Positions 54,645 to 64,000 of a DNA stretch of 64,000 nucleotides are shown piece after piece; positions within the stretch are counted from its first letter, which is position 1; each line of letters starts with the position of its first letter. Source of the stretch: Mucilaginibacter rubeus (GTDB lineage Bacteria; Bacteroidota; Bacteroidia; Sphingobacteriales; Sphingobacteriaceae); NCBI RefSeq assembly GCF_014643835.1, contig NZ_BMKD01000006.1:1-64000 (forward strand). The letters run 5' to 3'. A model generated the notes under the pieces. The model was not told the origin of the DNA. It saw only the letters and a program-made list of their open reading frames with translations, and made no database searches. A program made the position numbers and the translations under genes.

Positions 54645-56198
54645 ATGAAATATATATATAAAGTCTTAACTGTATTAGCTGTTATTAATCTTGCAAGCTG
54701 CAAGAAAGGTCTGTTGGACAAGACTCCAAATGACCGCTTATCACCATCAACATTCTACCAAAATGAAACCCAGGTAAAAATGGCCTTGGTGGGTATTTAC
54801 AATGCGTTACAGCCCAATGCCACGCCGGCACAATTTTTCCAGTTTGATTTTGAATCGGATAACGCCTATTGCCAGGACGCGTGGCAGGGCTCGAAGGAAG
54901 TGGGGGAATGGCAAACAACATCCAACAGTTGGGCCCCATACGCTAAGTGGACGCAGGACTATACTATTATCTCCAGAGCCAATGAGTTCCTAAAGGATGT
55001 TGCCGCTGCAAGCATTGATGCTACAGTAAAAAGCCAAATGACAGGAGAGGCTAAGTTTTTACGTGGTTACGCCTATGCTGATTTGATTGCTTATTTCGGC
55101 GATGTACCTTTAATTACCCAAGTTCAGTCACTTTCGGACGCATATGTTTCAAGAACGGCCAAAGCCACTGTGCTTACCCAGGTTGTAACTGACCTTACAG
55201 ATGCCGCAGCAGCATTGCCAGCCTCTTACTCAGGTACCGACGTGGGCCGTGCAACAAAGGGTGCCGCCCTGGCCTACAAAGCAAAAGTGCTTTTGTATAA
55301 TGGAAAATGGGCCGATGCCGCGCAGGCAGCGCAGGATGTGATTGATCTTAAAGCCTATAGTTTATATCCAAATTATGGTTTATTATTTGATGAAGCGCAT
55401 GAAAACAACAGCGAGGTAATTTTTGATATCCAATATATTCCAACCACCCAACCACAACCATGGCCGTCATCTGCCCTATCTTTGAGCGTTTGGCCAACAC
55501 CAAATGTTACCACCGATTTGATCGATTCATATTACATGACCAATGGATTGCCAATTACCAATTCGGCTTCTGGGTACAATTCGCAAAACCCTTATGTTAA
55601 TCGCGACCCAAGACTGGCCGCTTCAGTGGTGCTGCCCGGCTCTCAGTGGGGTTCAACTACTTACATCCCCGCCACTGATGTAGTGCCGTCAGGGGCCCGT
55701 CCGCGTAAATACGCAGCAATTGGTATTGCCGACCCGAATAATTGCTCTTTAAATACAATCCTGATGCGTTATGCAGATGTATTACTGATCCGTGCAGAAG
55801 CCTTGATTGAATCCGGAAGTACTGCACCCGAAATTTATACACTCATTGACCAGGTACGGGCAAGGGTAAATATGCCAACGGTAGAAAGTGTGGAAGGAGC
55901 CGGTTTAAGCCAGGCACAATTACGTGCCGTTTTGCGCCACGAGCGTAGGGTAGAGTTTTTTATGGAAGGCACCCGGTATGCAGATATGTTACGATGGAAA
56001 GATCAATCCCTTGTTCATGACGTGTATGGTTACGACAAATCGTTGCTAAAAAACCCGGCAAGCCCATCTACCTGGAAATTTAGCCAGGTTAAGTTAGAGA
56101 CCAGGACATTTGACGCTGGCAAAGGGTGGCTTTGGCCTATTCCTCAGGCTGATATTGATATTAATAAAAAATTGTTGCCTAACAATCCGGGATATTAG
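54645..56198 (+). CDS. SusD/RagB-type glycan-binding lipoprotein
   Basis: A 517-residue outer-membrane lipoprotein with the lipobox L-A-S-C-K (C19). Recognisable SusD features are TGEAKFLRGYAYADLIAYFG near residue 130, ILMRYADVLLIRAEALIESG near 370, HERRVEFFMEGTRYADMLRW near 430 and the ending KLLPNNPGY. It forms the lid of the upstream SusC transporter. The neighbouring leftward GH5-like enzyme may be its functional partner. The ligand is unknown. Confidence 0.95.
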   Translation: MKYIYKVLTVLAVINLASCKKGLLDKTPNDRLSPSTFYQNETQVKMALVGIYNALQPNATPAQFFQFDFESDNAYCQDAWQGSKEVGEWQTTSNSWAPYAKWTQDYTIISRANEFLKDVAAASIDATVKSQMTGEAKFLRGYAYADLIAYFGDVPLITQVQSLSDAYVSRTAKATVLTQVVTDLTDAAAALPASYSGTDVGRATKGAALAYKAKVLLYNGKWADAAQAAQDVIDLKAYSLYPNYGLLFDEAHENNSEVIFDIQYIPTTQPQPWPSSALSLSVWPTPNVTTDLIDSYYMTNGLPITNSASGYNSQNPYVNRDPRLAASVVLPGSQWGSTTYIPATDVVPSGARPRKYAAIGIADPNNCSLNTILMRYADVLLIRAEALIESGSTAPEIYTLIDQVRARVNMPTVESVEGAGLSQAQLRAVLRHERRVEFFMEGTRYADMLRWKDQSLVHDVYGYDKSLLKNPASPSTWKFSQVKLETRTFDAGKGWLWPIPQADIDINKKLLPNNPGY

Positions 56199-56253
56199 GG
56201 CTCCCGGACATTACGTCAATAAATGATGTGATTGCCCCCCTCTTTAATTATAC

Positions 56254-56300
56254 AACCCTCGATAGGACTGCCGATTGCGGCGAGCTATCGAGGGTTTTCG
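56254..56300 (+). terminator. Terminator after the third SusCD pair
   Basis: A 12-base perfect stem (AACCCTCGATAG at 56254-56265, complement at 56285-56296) with an inner GCCG/CGGC stem in the loop, followed by TTTT on the plus strand. It lies about 55 bases after the SusD stop. No gene is seen in the rest of the interval up to 56555. Confidence 0.88.
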
Positions 56301-56555
56301 CATTATAAATGCATTTATAACGCATCTATCTTGTATCTTATTGAAAATTTTACGCCCTGTTAGTGAAAGATCGGAGAGTGTATGGCTGGTTAAAAGGGAA
56401 TGTCTTTCGAATGTGATGCCGATCTATGTAAAACCTTCTCAAACAAAATTTAAACGCCCTTTGAGATATGATGGATATACTTTTCATTTATTTTAAGAAA
56501 CGGCTTTTAAAGCCCGACGAATTTAGAATCTCTATAATTATGAATTGATTGAAAA

Positions 56556-56586
56556 CTAAAAAAGGCCGTCCTTTTGAGACAGCCTT
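56556..56586 (-). terminator. Terminator of the GH5-ricin lipoprotein gene
   Basis: Arms AAGGCCGTC (56562-56570) and GACAGCCTT (56578-56586) pair with one G-T wobble around a seven-base loop. On the minus strand the stem is followed by a run of T. It lies about 55 bases after the stop codon of the leftward gene. Confidence 0.82.
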
Positions 56587-56641
56587 CAACAATGTGTTTT
56601 TAAACTAAAGCCGGGTGCTTACCCTGGCAATTAAATATGTT

Positions 56642-58114
56642 CTATTGAGCAATAAGTTTCCATTGCTGGTTATAACTTGAACCCTGTGGCCACTGCTGTA
56701 CAGCTGATCCATTGGCAGTTAAACCTCCGGTATCAAGGCATTTGCCTGTGGTTAGATTAATTACCCTATAATAGCCATCTCCGGTTGAAACAAGCGACCA
56801 ACGTTGGTTTGTACTCGTGCCTACTACATACTGTAAAACATTTGACCCATCTGCGGTATTTGTACCCACATCAAGACATTCTTTTCCGGTAACACAACTT
56901 AAAGTATAATAACCGGCAGTGTAGCTTATATTCCATTTCTGGTTATTGCTTGTTCCTGATGCCCATTGAGCCACAGCTGCGCCATCGGTTGTACTGCCCA
57001 GGTTATCAAGCATAAGGCCCGATGCCCGGTTTTGAAGTTGATATCGCCCGTCAGCAACCGGCCCTATCCATACGGGTGCAGCGGTAAGCTTCCATGACCA
57101 CCTGAACATATTTGCGGTACCCGGGCTAACCTCGGTAAGGTTATTGTTTGCAGTATACCACCGATAAGTATCAATATCATTAACGCCCGACCATGCTATT
57201 GTCCCCATTGAATTATCCTTGGCGTAGGCAAGCGATCCGGTGAGGAAGGCCTGGTCAACATATACGCCGGTATCCCATTGCCACCAAAAGCTCATGTTCC
57301 TGAAAGTTTCGATACCAACCTCGGTAACTATGGTACGTGACGCGTATGAACCTGTACGGGCCGACATGATATTATAGTAGCTTGACCAAACATTGTACGA
57401 GCCCCAGAACCACCAGTAGCAATGCAGTCCAAGATACTGGTTGGCTAACCTTGAATCGGCACCAACCGCAGTTACGTCGGCGGCATACCCTGTACCATCA
57501 AGGATACATTTTCCATCGGCCGGGCTATAAGTGGTTAAGAAACCAGCATATAAGTTGTTCAGGTCGGTACTTGAATAATCAACCGGCTCGTTGATAGGTT
57601 CATATAATACCGATGTATTGTTTTTATATACATTATTTACTGTTGTCCACATGGTATGCCATTGTGCAGTATCAGGTACATGATGTACCCCAACCGGCCA
57701 GTAACAAAGTATTACTTTACAGCCGTTTGCCACAACCGCGTTAATTGCAGCCTGGTAAACCGGCCAATAAGTTGAGCTTGAGGCAGTCCAGGGGTTTATC
57801 GGCATCCTGATGGTGGTGCCGCCGCTTGTTTTAACGGCACTGGATATATTAGTGGCCAAAGTAGCAGCCTGCGTAGCGGTAAGCGATGTAGTCATACCAC
57901 TGGGCAATACAACCCTCCCATCTCCCTCGTTTCCGTTAGGGTCGGCCCAGTTTATACCCCTGAAACCGTTTGTATTGGTGGTTGAAAGGGCAAATGATTG
58001 TTTTCCAAATTTTTGGCCTGATAGGTCAGCGCCTTTTTGAATAGGGTTTTTAGAACAGCCCATGGCCAGGGCTAACAGGCAGTATAGTGCCCCGGTAGTT
58101 AAGTTTTTTCTCAT
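56642..58114 (-). CDS. GH5-like glycosidase lipoprotein with ricin-type lectin domain
   Basis: A 490-residue surface or periplasmic lipoprotein (lipobox L-A-M-G-C, C20). The catalytic domain (about 48-345) is GH5/cellulase-like: FRGINWADPNG at the start, the acid/base E176 in LYEPINEPVDYS, H231 in LGLHCYWW, and the likely nucleophile E265 in TIVTEVG. A ricin B-type lectin domain follows (about 355-490) with three repeats ending in Q-x-W motifs (NNQKWNI, TNQRWSL, YNQQWKL). The enzyme should cut a beta-linked glucan or mannan while the lectin holds polysaccharide. It stands alone, convergent with SusCD and divergent from the hybrid regulator. Confidence 0.85.
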   Translation of the reverse strand: MRKNLTTGALYCLLALAMGCSKNPIQKGADLSGQKFGKQSFALSTTNTNGFRGINWADPNGNEGDGRVVLPSGMTTSLTATQAATLATNISSAVKTSGGTTIRMPINPWTASSSTYWPVYQAAINAVVANGCKVILCYWPVGVHHVPDTAQWHTMWTTVNNVYKNNTSVLYEPINEPVDYSSTDLNNLYAGFLTTYSPADGKCILDGTGYAADVTAVGADSRLANQYLGLHCYWWFWGSYNVWSSYYNIMSARTGSYASRTIVTEVGIETFRNMSFWWQWDTGVYVDQAFLTGSLAYAKDNSMGTIAWSGVNDIDTYRWYTANNNLTEVSPGTANMFRWSWKLTAAPVWIGPVADGRYQLQNRASGLMLDNLGSTTDGAAVAQWASGTSNNQKWNISYTAGYYTLSCVTGKECLDVGTNTADGSNVLQYVVGTSTNQRWSLVSTGDGYYRVINLTTGKCLDTGGLTANGSAVQQWPQGSSYNQQWKLIAQ

Positions 58115-58960
58115 AATTTTATATCAGGTGTTAAATAAGTAGCTCTTTTGATCAATCGGTTTTAATTTTTAATTATGGCGGGGCCCTTCCCAGCGTTAAT
58201 ATGAAGTGAATTATATCGGTTACCAGTAACCTGACCGAATGCATGTTCGGGCACAAATCAAATATTATCATGGCAGATGTTTTGAACAATAGATTTTCTG
58301 CCGATAATTAACTGTCAATCACTGCGGCATGTAACCGTCAGTAATTTAATTAGCCATTAAAAATGGCTATACGTAATATCGGAGGATGAAAATCCGTGTT
58401 TATATGGTTGTCCTAAATTTCTTTTAAAAAGTAGGAATTGAAAAGGGGGTAAAGCCTCAATATTGGGGGGATAAAGTGGCATTTTATCAGGGTTTACTAC
58501 AATAGCCCGGCTTTTAATTTGCTTTTTCGCCAATTCAACGAATGCCCTTTGCTCTTAATTATTGTTATAAATACAATTAATAATTATTTACATTTGGATG
58601 CCTTATAAACTTAGTGTTTCAGCATTATATGACAGGTTCTGCCAAAAGTTAAGCGAACTGACGAATCATTTTTCAATGAGTATTAAATGAGTTTTTGATG
58701 GTTACTGGCCCTGAGAGGAAAATTCATCAAATGAACATTTAATACCTGGATATTAGAAAATTATTTGCAGGCACATGCAGAACAGCCAACAAACTCTGTT
58801 TTTATATTGCTAAATTGTTGAAGGTTACAAGTGTATCAAGTACAATATTAAACGCATTAGCCTGCCTAAGCCAAGGCGGCGATAACTGGTTTATAGTGTA
58901 AAAAATGTTAGCGATGATACGGAGTGTTGTATTTGCCTAATTAAAAGTGATAACGGATCT
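58115..58960. promoter_or_regulatory. Divergent intergenic region with palindromes
   Basis: It holds the control regions of the GH5-like gene and the hybrid regulator gene. Seen are a palindrome GGTTAC-CA-GTAACC (58218-58231), a hairpin TAGCCATT-AAA-AATGGCTA (58351-58369), and a second copy of the half element GGTTACTGG at 58700-58708. These may be binding sites for the hybrid regulator. No ORF or exact promoter pair was found. Confidence 0.4.
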
Positions 58961-61900
58961 ATGCATAAAGTTGTCTTGTTTTTTCTGATTAATCTTCTGT
59001 TTGTCAGTGTTGTGAACGCGCAGGCTCCGGTAACTTTTCCAACTAACGATGCAAGGAATTTTGCATTAAAATCATATACCACTCATGATGGCCTGCCTTC
59101 TGAAAATGTAACAGTGGCACTTAAAGACAGCCGGGGGTATATGTGGATAGGGACGGATAACGGGCTTTGTAAGTTTGACGGCTACACTTTTGAAAGTTTA
59201 GTGAATATTCCCGGAAATACCGCGAGTATAAGTTCAAATTTTATCAGTGCGCTGGCCGAAGACAAGAACGGAAAGATATGGGTTGGCACCATGGACGGCT
59301 TAAACATTTTAGATCCCAATACCGAGAAGTTTGAACGATTTTATCATAGCGATAAGATCAAAGAGTCGGTAAGTAATAATAAGATTTTTTCGATCTGCTG
59401 CGACAAAGAAGGAACAATATGGATAGGTACGGATGATGGTTTTAATCAATACGTGTCAAATAAGCGATCTTTTGTTAGTTATAAACCCAATCAGAATGAT
59501 CGATTTTCAATAAAAGGCAAGTCGGTAAATGCAATTGTTGAGGATGATAAAAAAAACTTGTGGCTGGGAAACTGGAATGGTGGATTAAATAAATTCGATA
59601 AGGTAAGTAAACATTTCAGCAATTATCCGCAGACTGAATCTCAGCTTAAAAAAAGCCCCAATGATATTTGGAGCCTTTTTTACGATCAAAAAAACGGTTG
59701 CATTTGGGTAGGTACTTATTGGAGCGGCCTTTTTTGTTTTAATCCTAAAAACCAGCAATATACCCGGTTTTCGAGTCACGATAATATCAACGTAGGAGCT
59801 TTTAGCATTGATAAGGCTAATGACTCCACTTTAGTTGTTGGAAGTAACGGCGGGTTCTATTTTATAAATAAGGGTAATGGTCAATGGCGAAAGATTGGCG
59901 ATATTAATAGTACTGCGGATGGATATGTTTATAATGATGGGGCCGGTATTATGTGGCTTTGTGGCAAAGACGCCTTAACAAAAGTTGATTTTACACAATA
60001 TAAATTCCGTTTCATCCCCTTATCAATCGCGCCCCGCGAAGCAAAAAGTATGTTATTGCAAGGCAATATGTTGTGGCTGGCTACCAACGAAGGGCTATAT
60101 AAGTTTGATTTACCGAAAAAGACAACAAAGTTATTTCAACATACCAATGATCCCTCAAGTATCAGCAGTAACCAGGTTGGTAAAATATATTTGGATAATG
60201 AGGGGGTGCTATGGGCAGCAACCGAAAATGGGTTTGATAAATTTGACAGCAGCAATAATAGGTTTATCCATCATTTTCACCATTCGGCCCTGAGTAATTT
60301 TTTTAATGAAGATGTTTTCAGGGATATTCTTGAAGTAAGGCCTCTCGAATATTGGCTCGCCACAGATGCCGGTTTAAAGATTTACCATGAAGAAACACAG
60401 CAATTTAAACATTATTATAATGACGACAGGAACCCCAATTCAATTGCCAGTAACCATATTTATAATCTTTTAAAAGATAGCAAAGGCAATGTATGGATCG
60501 GAACAAGCGGAAACGGTGTTGATCGTTTTGATCCTAAAACCGGGATTTTTCACCACTATACTTATAATGATAAAATTGCAGGCAGCCTCAGTAATAATAT
60601 TGTGCATTGCATATTTGAGGATAGCAAAAAGAACATCTGGATCTGCACAGCCGACGGATTAAACAAATATGCTCCGGAAACCGATTCTTTTATTGTTTAT
60701 TCACGTAAAAACAGATTTGCAAGCAACGTTTTCAACAGTGTAGTTGAAGATGAGGTGGGAAATCTTTGGATCAATTCTGCCACGGGGGTATCAAAGTTTA
60801 CACCCCAAACATTAGCCATAACTAACTTTGATGAGGGCGACGGCGTATTTTCGCATTCGCTTATTTACAAATCTGCAGATGGGCAAATTTATTTAGCGGG
60901 AAATTCAGGTGTCGTGGTATTCGATCCGTCAAAAATTAAATTGAACGATAAAATCCCACCGGTTTACTTTACCGATTTTCAGGTGTTTAATAAATCTGTA
61001 AAACCGGGTGCTGATTCACCGTTGAAAAGACCTGTTGGTACAGCAGATACTGCCTTTCTTAATTATGATCAAAATGTATTTTCAATTGAATTTGTTTCGC
61101 TGAATTATACTCATCCGGAAAAAAATAGTTATCGGTATAAACTGGAAGGCTTTGACGAAAAATGGAATTTTAACGGTAACCAGCGAAGGGCTACTTACAC
61201 CAATCTTAATCCCGGAACTTATAAATTTAAAGTTATAGCAAGTAATAATGATGGTATCTGGAACAAGACACCCAAATCCCTAATCATCATTATTTCGCCG
61301 CCATGGTACCGTACCTGGTGGGCATATACAATTTATGCCATAATCATTGGCGGGGTAGTTTATCTGTATCTTTTATACCGGGACCGTCAGGCTAAATTAA
61401 AATATGAAATCCAGATAGCGCATTATGAAAGCGAAAAGGAAAAGGAGCTCAGCGAGCGAAAGCTCGCCTTCTTTACCAATATTTCGCATGAGTTCAGAAC
61501 ACCATTAACATTGATCATTAATCCTATTAAGGAACTTTTATATAATGAAAAGAAGACGGTAGATACCTCCAATTTAACCATCGTTTACAGGAACGCACGC
61601 CGGTTATTAGGTTTAGTAGATCAGTTGCTGCTTTTCAAAAAGGCCGAATCGGAATCTGATCAATTGAGGATAAGTAATGTTAATATAATCGATTTATGCA
61701 GGGAGGTTTATTTATGCTTTGTACATGAAGCAAAAAGAAAACACATTCAACTTGAATTCATATCACCAACCGATTGTTTGAATGTTTATATCGACCGGGA
61801 AAAAACAGAGATCGTGCTGTTTAATTTGCTCTCAAACGCGATGAAGTTCACTCCAAAACTCGGTATAATTCGCGTTTGTGCAGAGGAATTTGAACAGACA

Positions 61901-63076
61901 GTTTCAATAATCGTTGAGGATACCGGCTGCGGAATCCCACCTGAAGTTGGCGAAAGACTTTTTAGCCGGTTTTACCAGGTGTCTGATTTGGCCAGTACCT
62001 CAAACGGAGGGTTTGGCCTTGGGCTTTATCTTGTTAAAAATTTTGTAGAGCGCCAGGCCGGAACTGTTGAATATCACAGCGATGCAGGAAAAGGGACAGC
62101 TTTTACAATCACTTTAAAAAAAGGGAAAGCGCATTTAAAAGATCAGATCATCTCAGAACAGCCAACAGCTACTTCTGAGTTTTTAAAAGAGTTGATAGAT
62201 TCTGAAACTACAGCCCATGATATAGTGCCCGCAGCAGAGCCGGGAGAGGAAGTAACAGCGTCTGACCTCAAAACACTGTTAATCATCGATGACCACGAGG
62301 ATATGAGAGAGTATCTCCGTCAGATATTTAAAATTGAATATAATGTTCTTGTAGCGCCAAATGGTGAGGATGGAATCAAGATTATTAATGAGCAGTGGCC
62401 GGATATAGTCATATGCGATGTGATGATGCAGGGCATGACCGGGATAGAAGTTTGCGCCGCTATTAAAGAGAATATAACAACATCTCATGTTCCCGTGATC
62501 TTATTAACCGCCAGTGCATCAAATGAAATTAAATTAAAAGGTATTGAAGGGGGGGCCGACGATTATATTGGAAAACCTTTTGATAAAGATATCCTGAAAG
62601 CACGGGTTAGCGGGCTGCTTAAAACCCGAAATACACTTCAGCAATACTTTTATAATGAAATTACGCTGAACAATAACCCGCACACTATCTCTATCGAGTA
62701 CAAAAGATTCCTGGATTCCTGTATCCGAATTGTGGAAGATCATATAACTGATCCCGATTTTAATCTGCAATCCTTAGCCTCCGAATTAAATATGTCTTAT
62801 TCGGGGATCTACAAAAAAATCAAAATGATTTCAGGCCAGCCAGCTAATAGCTTCATAAGAGCTATCAGGTTAAGAAAAGCCGCGCAGCTATTTGTTCACA
62901 GCGATTTAAATATATTGGAAACCGCTTATGCTGTTGGAATAAAAGATATAAAATATTTTCGTGAGCAGTTTAAAAAGGTGTTTGATTTAAAACCATCTGA
63001 ATACATCAAAAAATTCAGGAAGAATTTTAAAAACGCCATGGTTAATCAGGGGGCCGAAAGAAAAATAAACCTGTAA
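58961..63076 (+). CDS. Hybrid two-component system regulator (HTCS)
   Basis: A 1371-residue single-protein signalling system of the Bacteroidota PUL type. After a signal peptide (ending VVNAQ) come periplasmic Reg_prop propellers (about 35-690, for example DSRGYMWIGTDNGLCKFDG), a Y_Y_Y domain (about 715-780) and one transmembrane helix (about 790-810). The HisKA domain has H843 in FFTNISHEFRTPL, followed by HATPase_c (GFGLGLYLVKN), a receiver with phospho-acceptor D1153 in DIVICDVMMQGMTG, and a C-terminal AraC-type DNA-binding domain (about 1265-1365). It binds a breakdown oligosaccharide in the periplasm and activates PUL genes. Targets probably include the SusCD/GH5 genes to the left or the SusD locus to the right. 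Confidence 0.95.
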   Translation: MHKVVLFFLINLLFVSVVNAQAPVTFPTNDARNFALKSYTTHDGLPSENVTVALKDSRGYMWIGTDNGLCKFDGYTFESLVNIPGNTASISSNFISALAEDKNGKIWVGTMDGLNILDPNTEKFERFYHSDKIKESVSNNKIFSICCDKEGTIWIGTDDGFNQYVSNKRSFVSYKPNQNDRFSIKGKSVNAIVEDDKKNLWLGNWNGGLNKFDKVSKHFSNYPQTESQLKKSPNDIWSLFYDQKNGCIWVGTYWSGLFCFNPKNQQYTRFSSHDNINVGAFSIDKANDSTLVVGSNGGFYFINKGNGQWRKIGDINSTADGYVYNDGAGIMWLCGKDALTKVDFTQYKFRFIPLSIAPREAKSMLLQGNMLWLATNEGLYKFDLPKKTTKLFQHTNDPSSISSNQVGKIYLDNEGVLWAATENGFDKFDSSNNRFIHHFHHSALSNFFNEDVFRDILEVRPLEYWLATDAGLKIYHEETQQFKHYYNDDRNPNSIASNHIYNLLKDSKGNVWIGTSGNGVDRFDPKTGIFHHYTYNDKIAGSLSNNIVHCIFEDSKKNIWICTADGLNKYAPETDSFIVYSRKNRFASNVFNSVVEDEVGNLWINSATGVSKFTPQTLAITNFDEGDGVFSHSLIYKSADGQIYLAGNSGVVVFDPSKIKLNDKIPPVYFTDFQVFNKSVKPGADSPLKRPVGTADTAFLNYDQNVFSIEFVSLNYTHPEKNSYRYKLEGFDEKWNFNGNQRRATYTNLNPGTYKFKVIASNNDGIWNKTPKSLIIIISPPWYRTWWAYTIYAIIIGGVVYLYLLYRDRQAKLKYEIQIAHYESEKEKELSERKLAFFTNISHEFRTPLTLIINPIKELLYNEKKTVDTSNLTIVYRNARRLLGLVDQLLLFKKAESESDQLRISNVNIIDLCREVYLCFVHEAKRKHIQLEFISPTDCLNVYIDREKTEIVLFNLLSNAMKFTPKLGIIRVCAEEFEQTVSIIVEDTGCGIPPEVGERLFSRFYQVSDLASTSNGGFGLGLYLVKNFVERQAGTVEYHSDAGKGTAFTITLKKGKAHLKDQIISEQPTATSEFLKELIDSETTAHDIVPAAEPGEEVTASDLKTLLIIDDHEDMREYLRQIFKIEYNVLVAPNGEDGIKIINEQWPDIVICDVMMQGMTGIEVCAAIKENITTSHVPVILLTASASNEIKLKGIEGGADDYIGKPFDKDILKARVSGLLKTRNTLQQYFYNEITLNNNPHTISIEYKRFLDSCIRIVEDHITDPDFNLQSLASELNMSYSGIYKKIKMISGQPANSFIRAIRLRKAAQLFVHSDLNILETAYAVGIKDIKYFREQFKKVFDLKPSEYIKKFRKNFKNAMVNQGAERKINL

Positions 63077-63401
63077 TACCTGCCTTGTTTACCCTTTTTA
63101 AAAAAGTTAAACTTAATCTTAGCCAGTAGTTTATTGGCTATTTTAAACCTATCCCGGCTCATATGCGTTTGATTATACTTTACTTTTTTTGAAGAAGTAT
63201 CGCGATAAAAGCCGCCCGGTAAACCGTTTCCCGACGGAAAAGCAAAACAATACTGCTTACTTAGTTCTATACGCTTTACAAGAAACGTGATGAATATTAT
63301 GTGGTAAGGTTAGTGACAGGATTAGTGATGTTTTTGGCCTGTATCATGGTATTTATAAAAAGAGAAAGAAAAATTAAAGAAATCTTTCGCCAGGATTATG
63401 A
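63077..63401. other. Gene-free stretch after the hybrid regulator
   Basis: No ORF with a plausible start was accepted. A 65-codon frame (63301-63498) begins with GTG, is unlike any known protein and runs through the hairpin at 63402. No clear terminator for the hybrid regulator was identified. Confidence 0.35.
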
Positions 63402-63433
63402 AATAAGAGCAAGCTACAAAGCCTGCTCTTATT
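63402..63433 (-). terminator. Hairpin downstream of the rightmost SusD gene
   Basis: Perfect 10-base arms (AATAAGAGCA at 63402-63411, complement at 63424-63433) around a 12-base loop. It lies about 100 bases beyond the stop codon of the leftward SusD gene. A short T-run follows on the minus strand, so it probably terminates that transcript. Confidence 0.6.
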
Positions 63434-63530
63434 GGAATTTATGTTACTTAAAAGCTAAACCTATGGAAACGCCACCTATTAGTTCACGATCTGTATAGTT
63501 TAGTTGCAAACCAACTCCTTAATAGGCTTC

Positions 63531-64000
63531 TTAATTCCAGTCGCCTGAAATATCTTTTGCTATTGCAGAGTTGGCATTCTTTTCTGCCAACGGTATCGGG
63601 AACAACACATTTTTATCCTGGAAAGGTTGTGTGCCATCTTCAATTTGCCTTTCGGCGTTGATAGTTTGCTTGGCAATACCCCAGCGAATCAGGTCGAAAT
63701 AACGAACTTGTTCTCCCGTTAGTTCCAATTGTCTTTCACGCATTAATATCCGCATTGCATCGGTTTGGCTGCCTAATGATGTATAAAGCGGCGCATTAAC
63801 ACTTGGCCTACTGCGTACCTGGTTAATTAAGGCCAAAGGTTTATCACCCGTATTGCCCTGCTGAATATAACTTTCGGCCAACATAAGCAATACATCAGCA
63901 TAGCGGATCACCTGGCCGTTGATACCGCTTTGCGGGCCACCAAAGGTAGCTACCTTGTTATAATATTCGTACTTAAGCCATTCGTAACCTTTTGTAGCGA
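63531..64000 (-). CDS. SusD/RagB-type lipoprotein, C-terminal part
   Basis: The C-terminal 156 or so residues of a SusD-family protein; the gene continues past the right edge of the window. Diagnostic features are VIRYADVLLMLAESYIQQGN, MRERQLELTGEQVRYFDLIRW and the near-terminal FPIPLAEKNANS. The frame is open to the last base. Its SusC partner should lie to the right. The hybrid regulator to the left may control it. Confidence 0.92.
   Translation of the reverse strand, partial: ATKGYEWLKYEYYNKVATFGGPQSGINGQVIRYADVLLMLAESYIQQGNTGDKPLALINQVRSRPSVNAPLYTSLGSQTDAMRILMRERQLELTGEQVRYFDLIRWGIAKQTINAERQIEDGTQPFQDKNVLFPIPLAEKNANSAIAKDISGDWN

Noticed and set aside
63301-63498. 65-residue rightward ORF
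   Set aside because: It starts with GTG and runs through a strong hairpin that fits better as the terminator of the leftward SusD gene.
1-64000. CRISPR arrays, rRNA and tRNA genes
   Set aside because: No regularly spaced repeats, no rRNA signatures and no convincing tRNA cloverleaf were seen on either strand; very degenerate cases could be missed without computation.

Overview
The window looks like chromosome of a Bacteroidota soil or plant-litter saprophyte, most likely Sphingobacteriaceae and close to Mucilaginibacter or Pedobacter. This is inferred from gene content. There are three complete SusC/SusD pairs plus part of a fourth SusD, an ECF sigma/FecR pair, a hybrid two-component system, a LytTR regulator, CarboxypepD_reg-STN receptors, and promoters of the TTTG-N19-TAnnTTTG type.

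Region 1 (about 1-10.4 kb) is a class I lanthipeptide island. A LytTR response regulator and its LytS-like kinase run leftward. To the right lie a Thr-rich, Cys-free 48-residue peptide gene, a Cys-containing LanA-like precursor, a 14-bp hairpin, then lanC, lanB, a JmjC/cupin oxygenase and a helical protein, all rightward and tightly packed. The LanC lacks two of the three canonical zinc ligands, and no exporter or leader peptidase is visible.

Region 2 (10.4-11.6 kb) is a scar. It holds a frameshifted GH27 alpha-galactosidase-like remnant, a 3' fragment of a small gene whose intact relative sits at 28.7 kb, a perfect 14-bp inverted repeat, and the C-terminal remnant of a serine recombinase.

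Region 3 (11.8-22 kb) is a little-characterised signalling and envelope locus. It contains a NarL-type regulator, a 121-residue protein, a clostripain-like (C11) peptidase whose start overlaps head-to-head with a propeller-type histidine kinase, and a four-gene leftward operon (HELLE-motif protein, predicted outer-membrane protein, small protein, three-helix membrane protein).

Region 4 (22-29 kb) holds assorted genes: a GNAT acetyltransferase, a lipoprotein, an HExxH lipid- or envelope-targeted metalloprotease, and a 1133-residue protein fusing a membrane-bound AraC regulator to an FtsX/MacB permease.

Region 5 (29.4-64 kb) is a block of polysaccharide utilisation loci. The first is sigma/anti-sigma controlled (sigma, FecR, SusC with STN domain, SusD). 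The second runs leftward (six-hairpin glycosidase, SusC, SusD) and faces a rightward GntR regulator and an operon of phosphomannose isomerase-like protein, GH38-like alpha-mannosidase and sugar porter. Together they suggest use of a mannose-containing glycan. The third comprises SusC/SusD, a GH5-like lipoprotein with a ricin-type lectin domain, and a hybrid two-component regulator. The right edge cuts a further leftward SusD.
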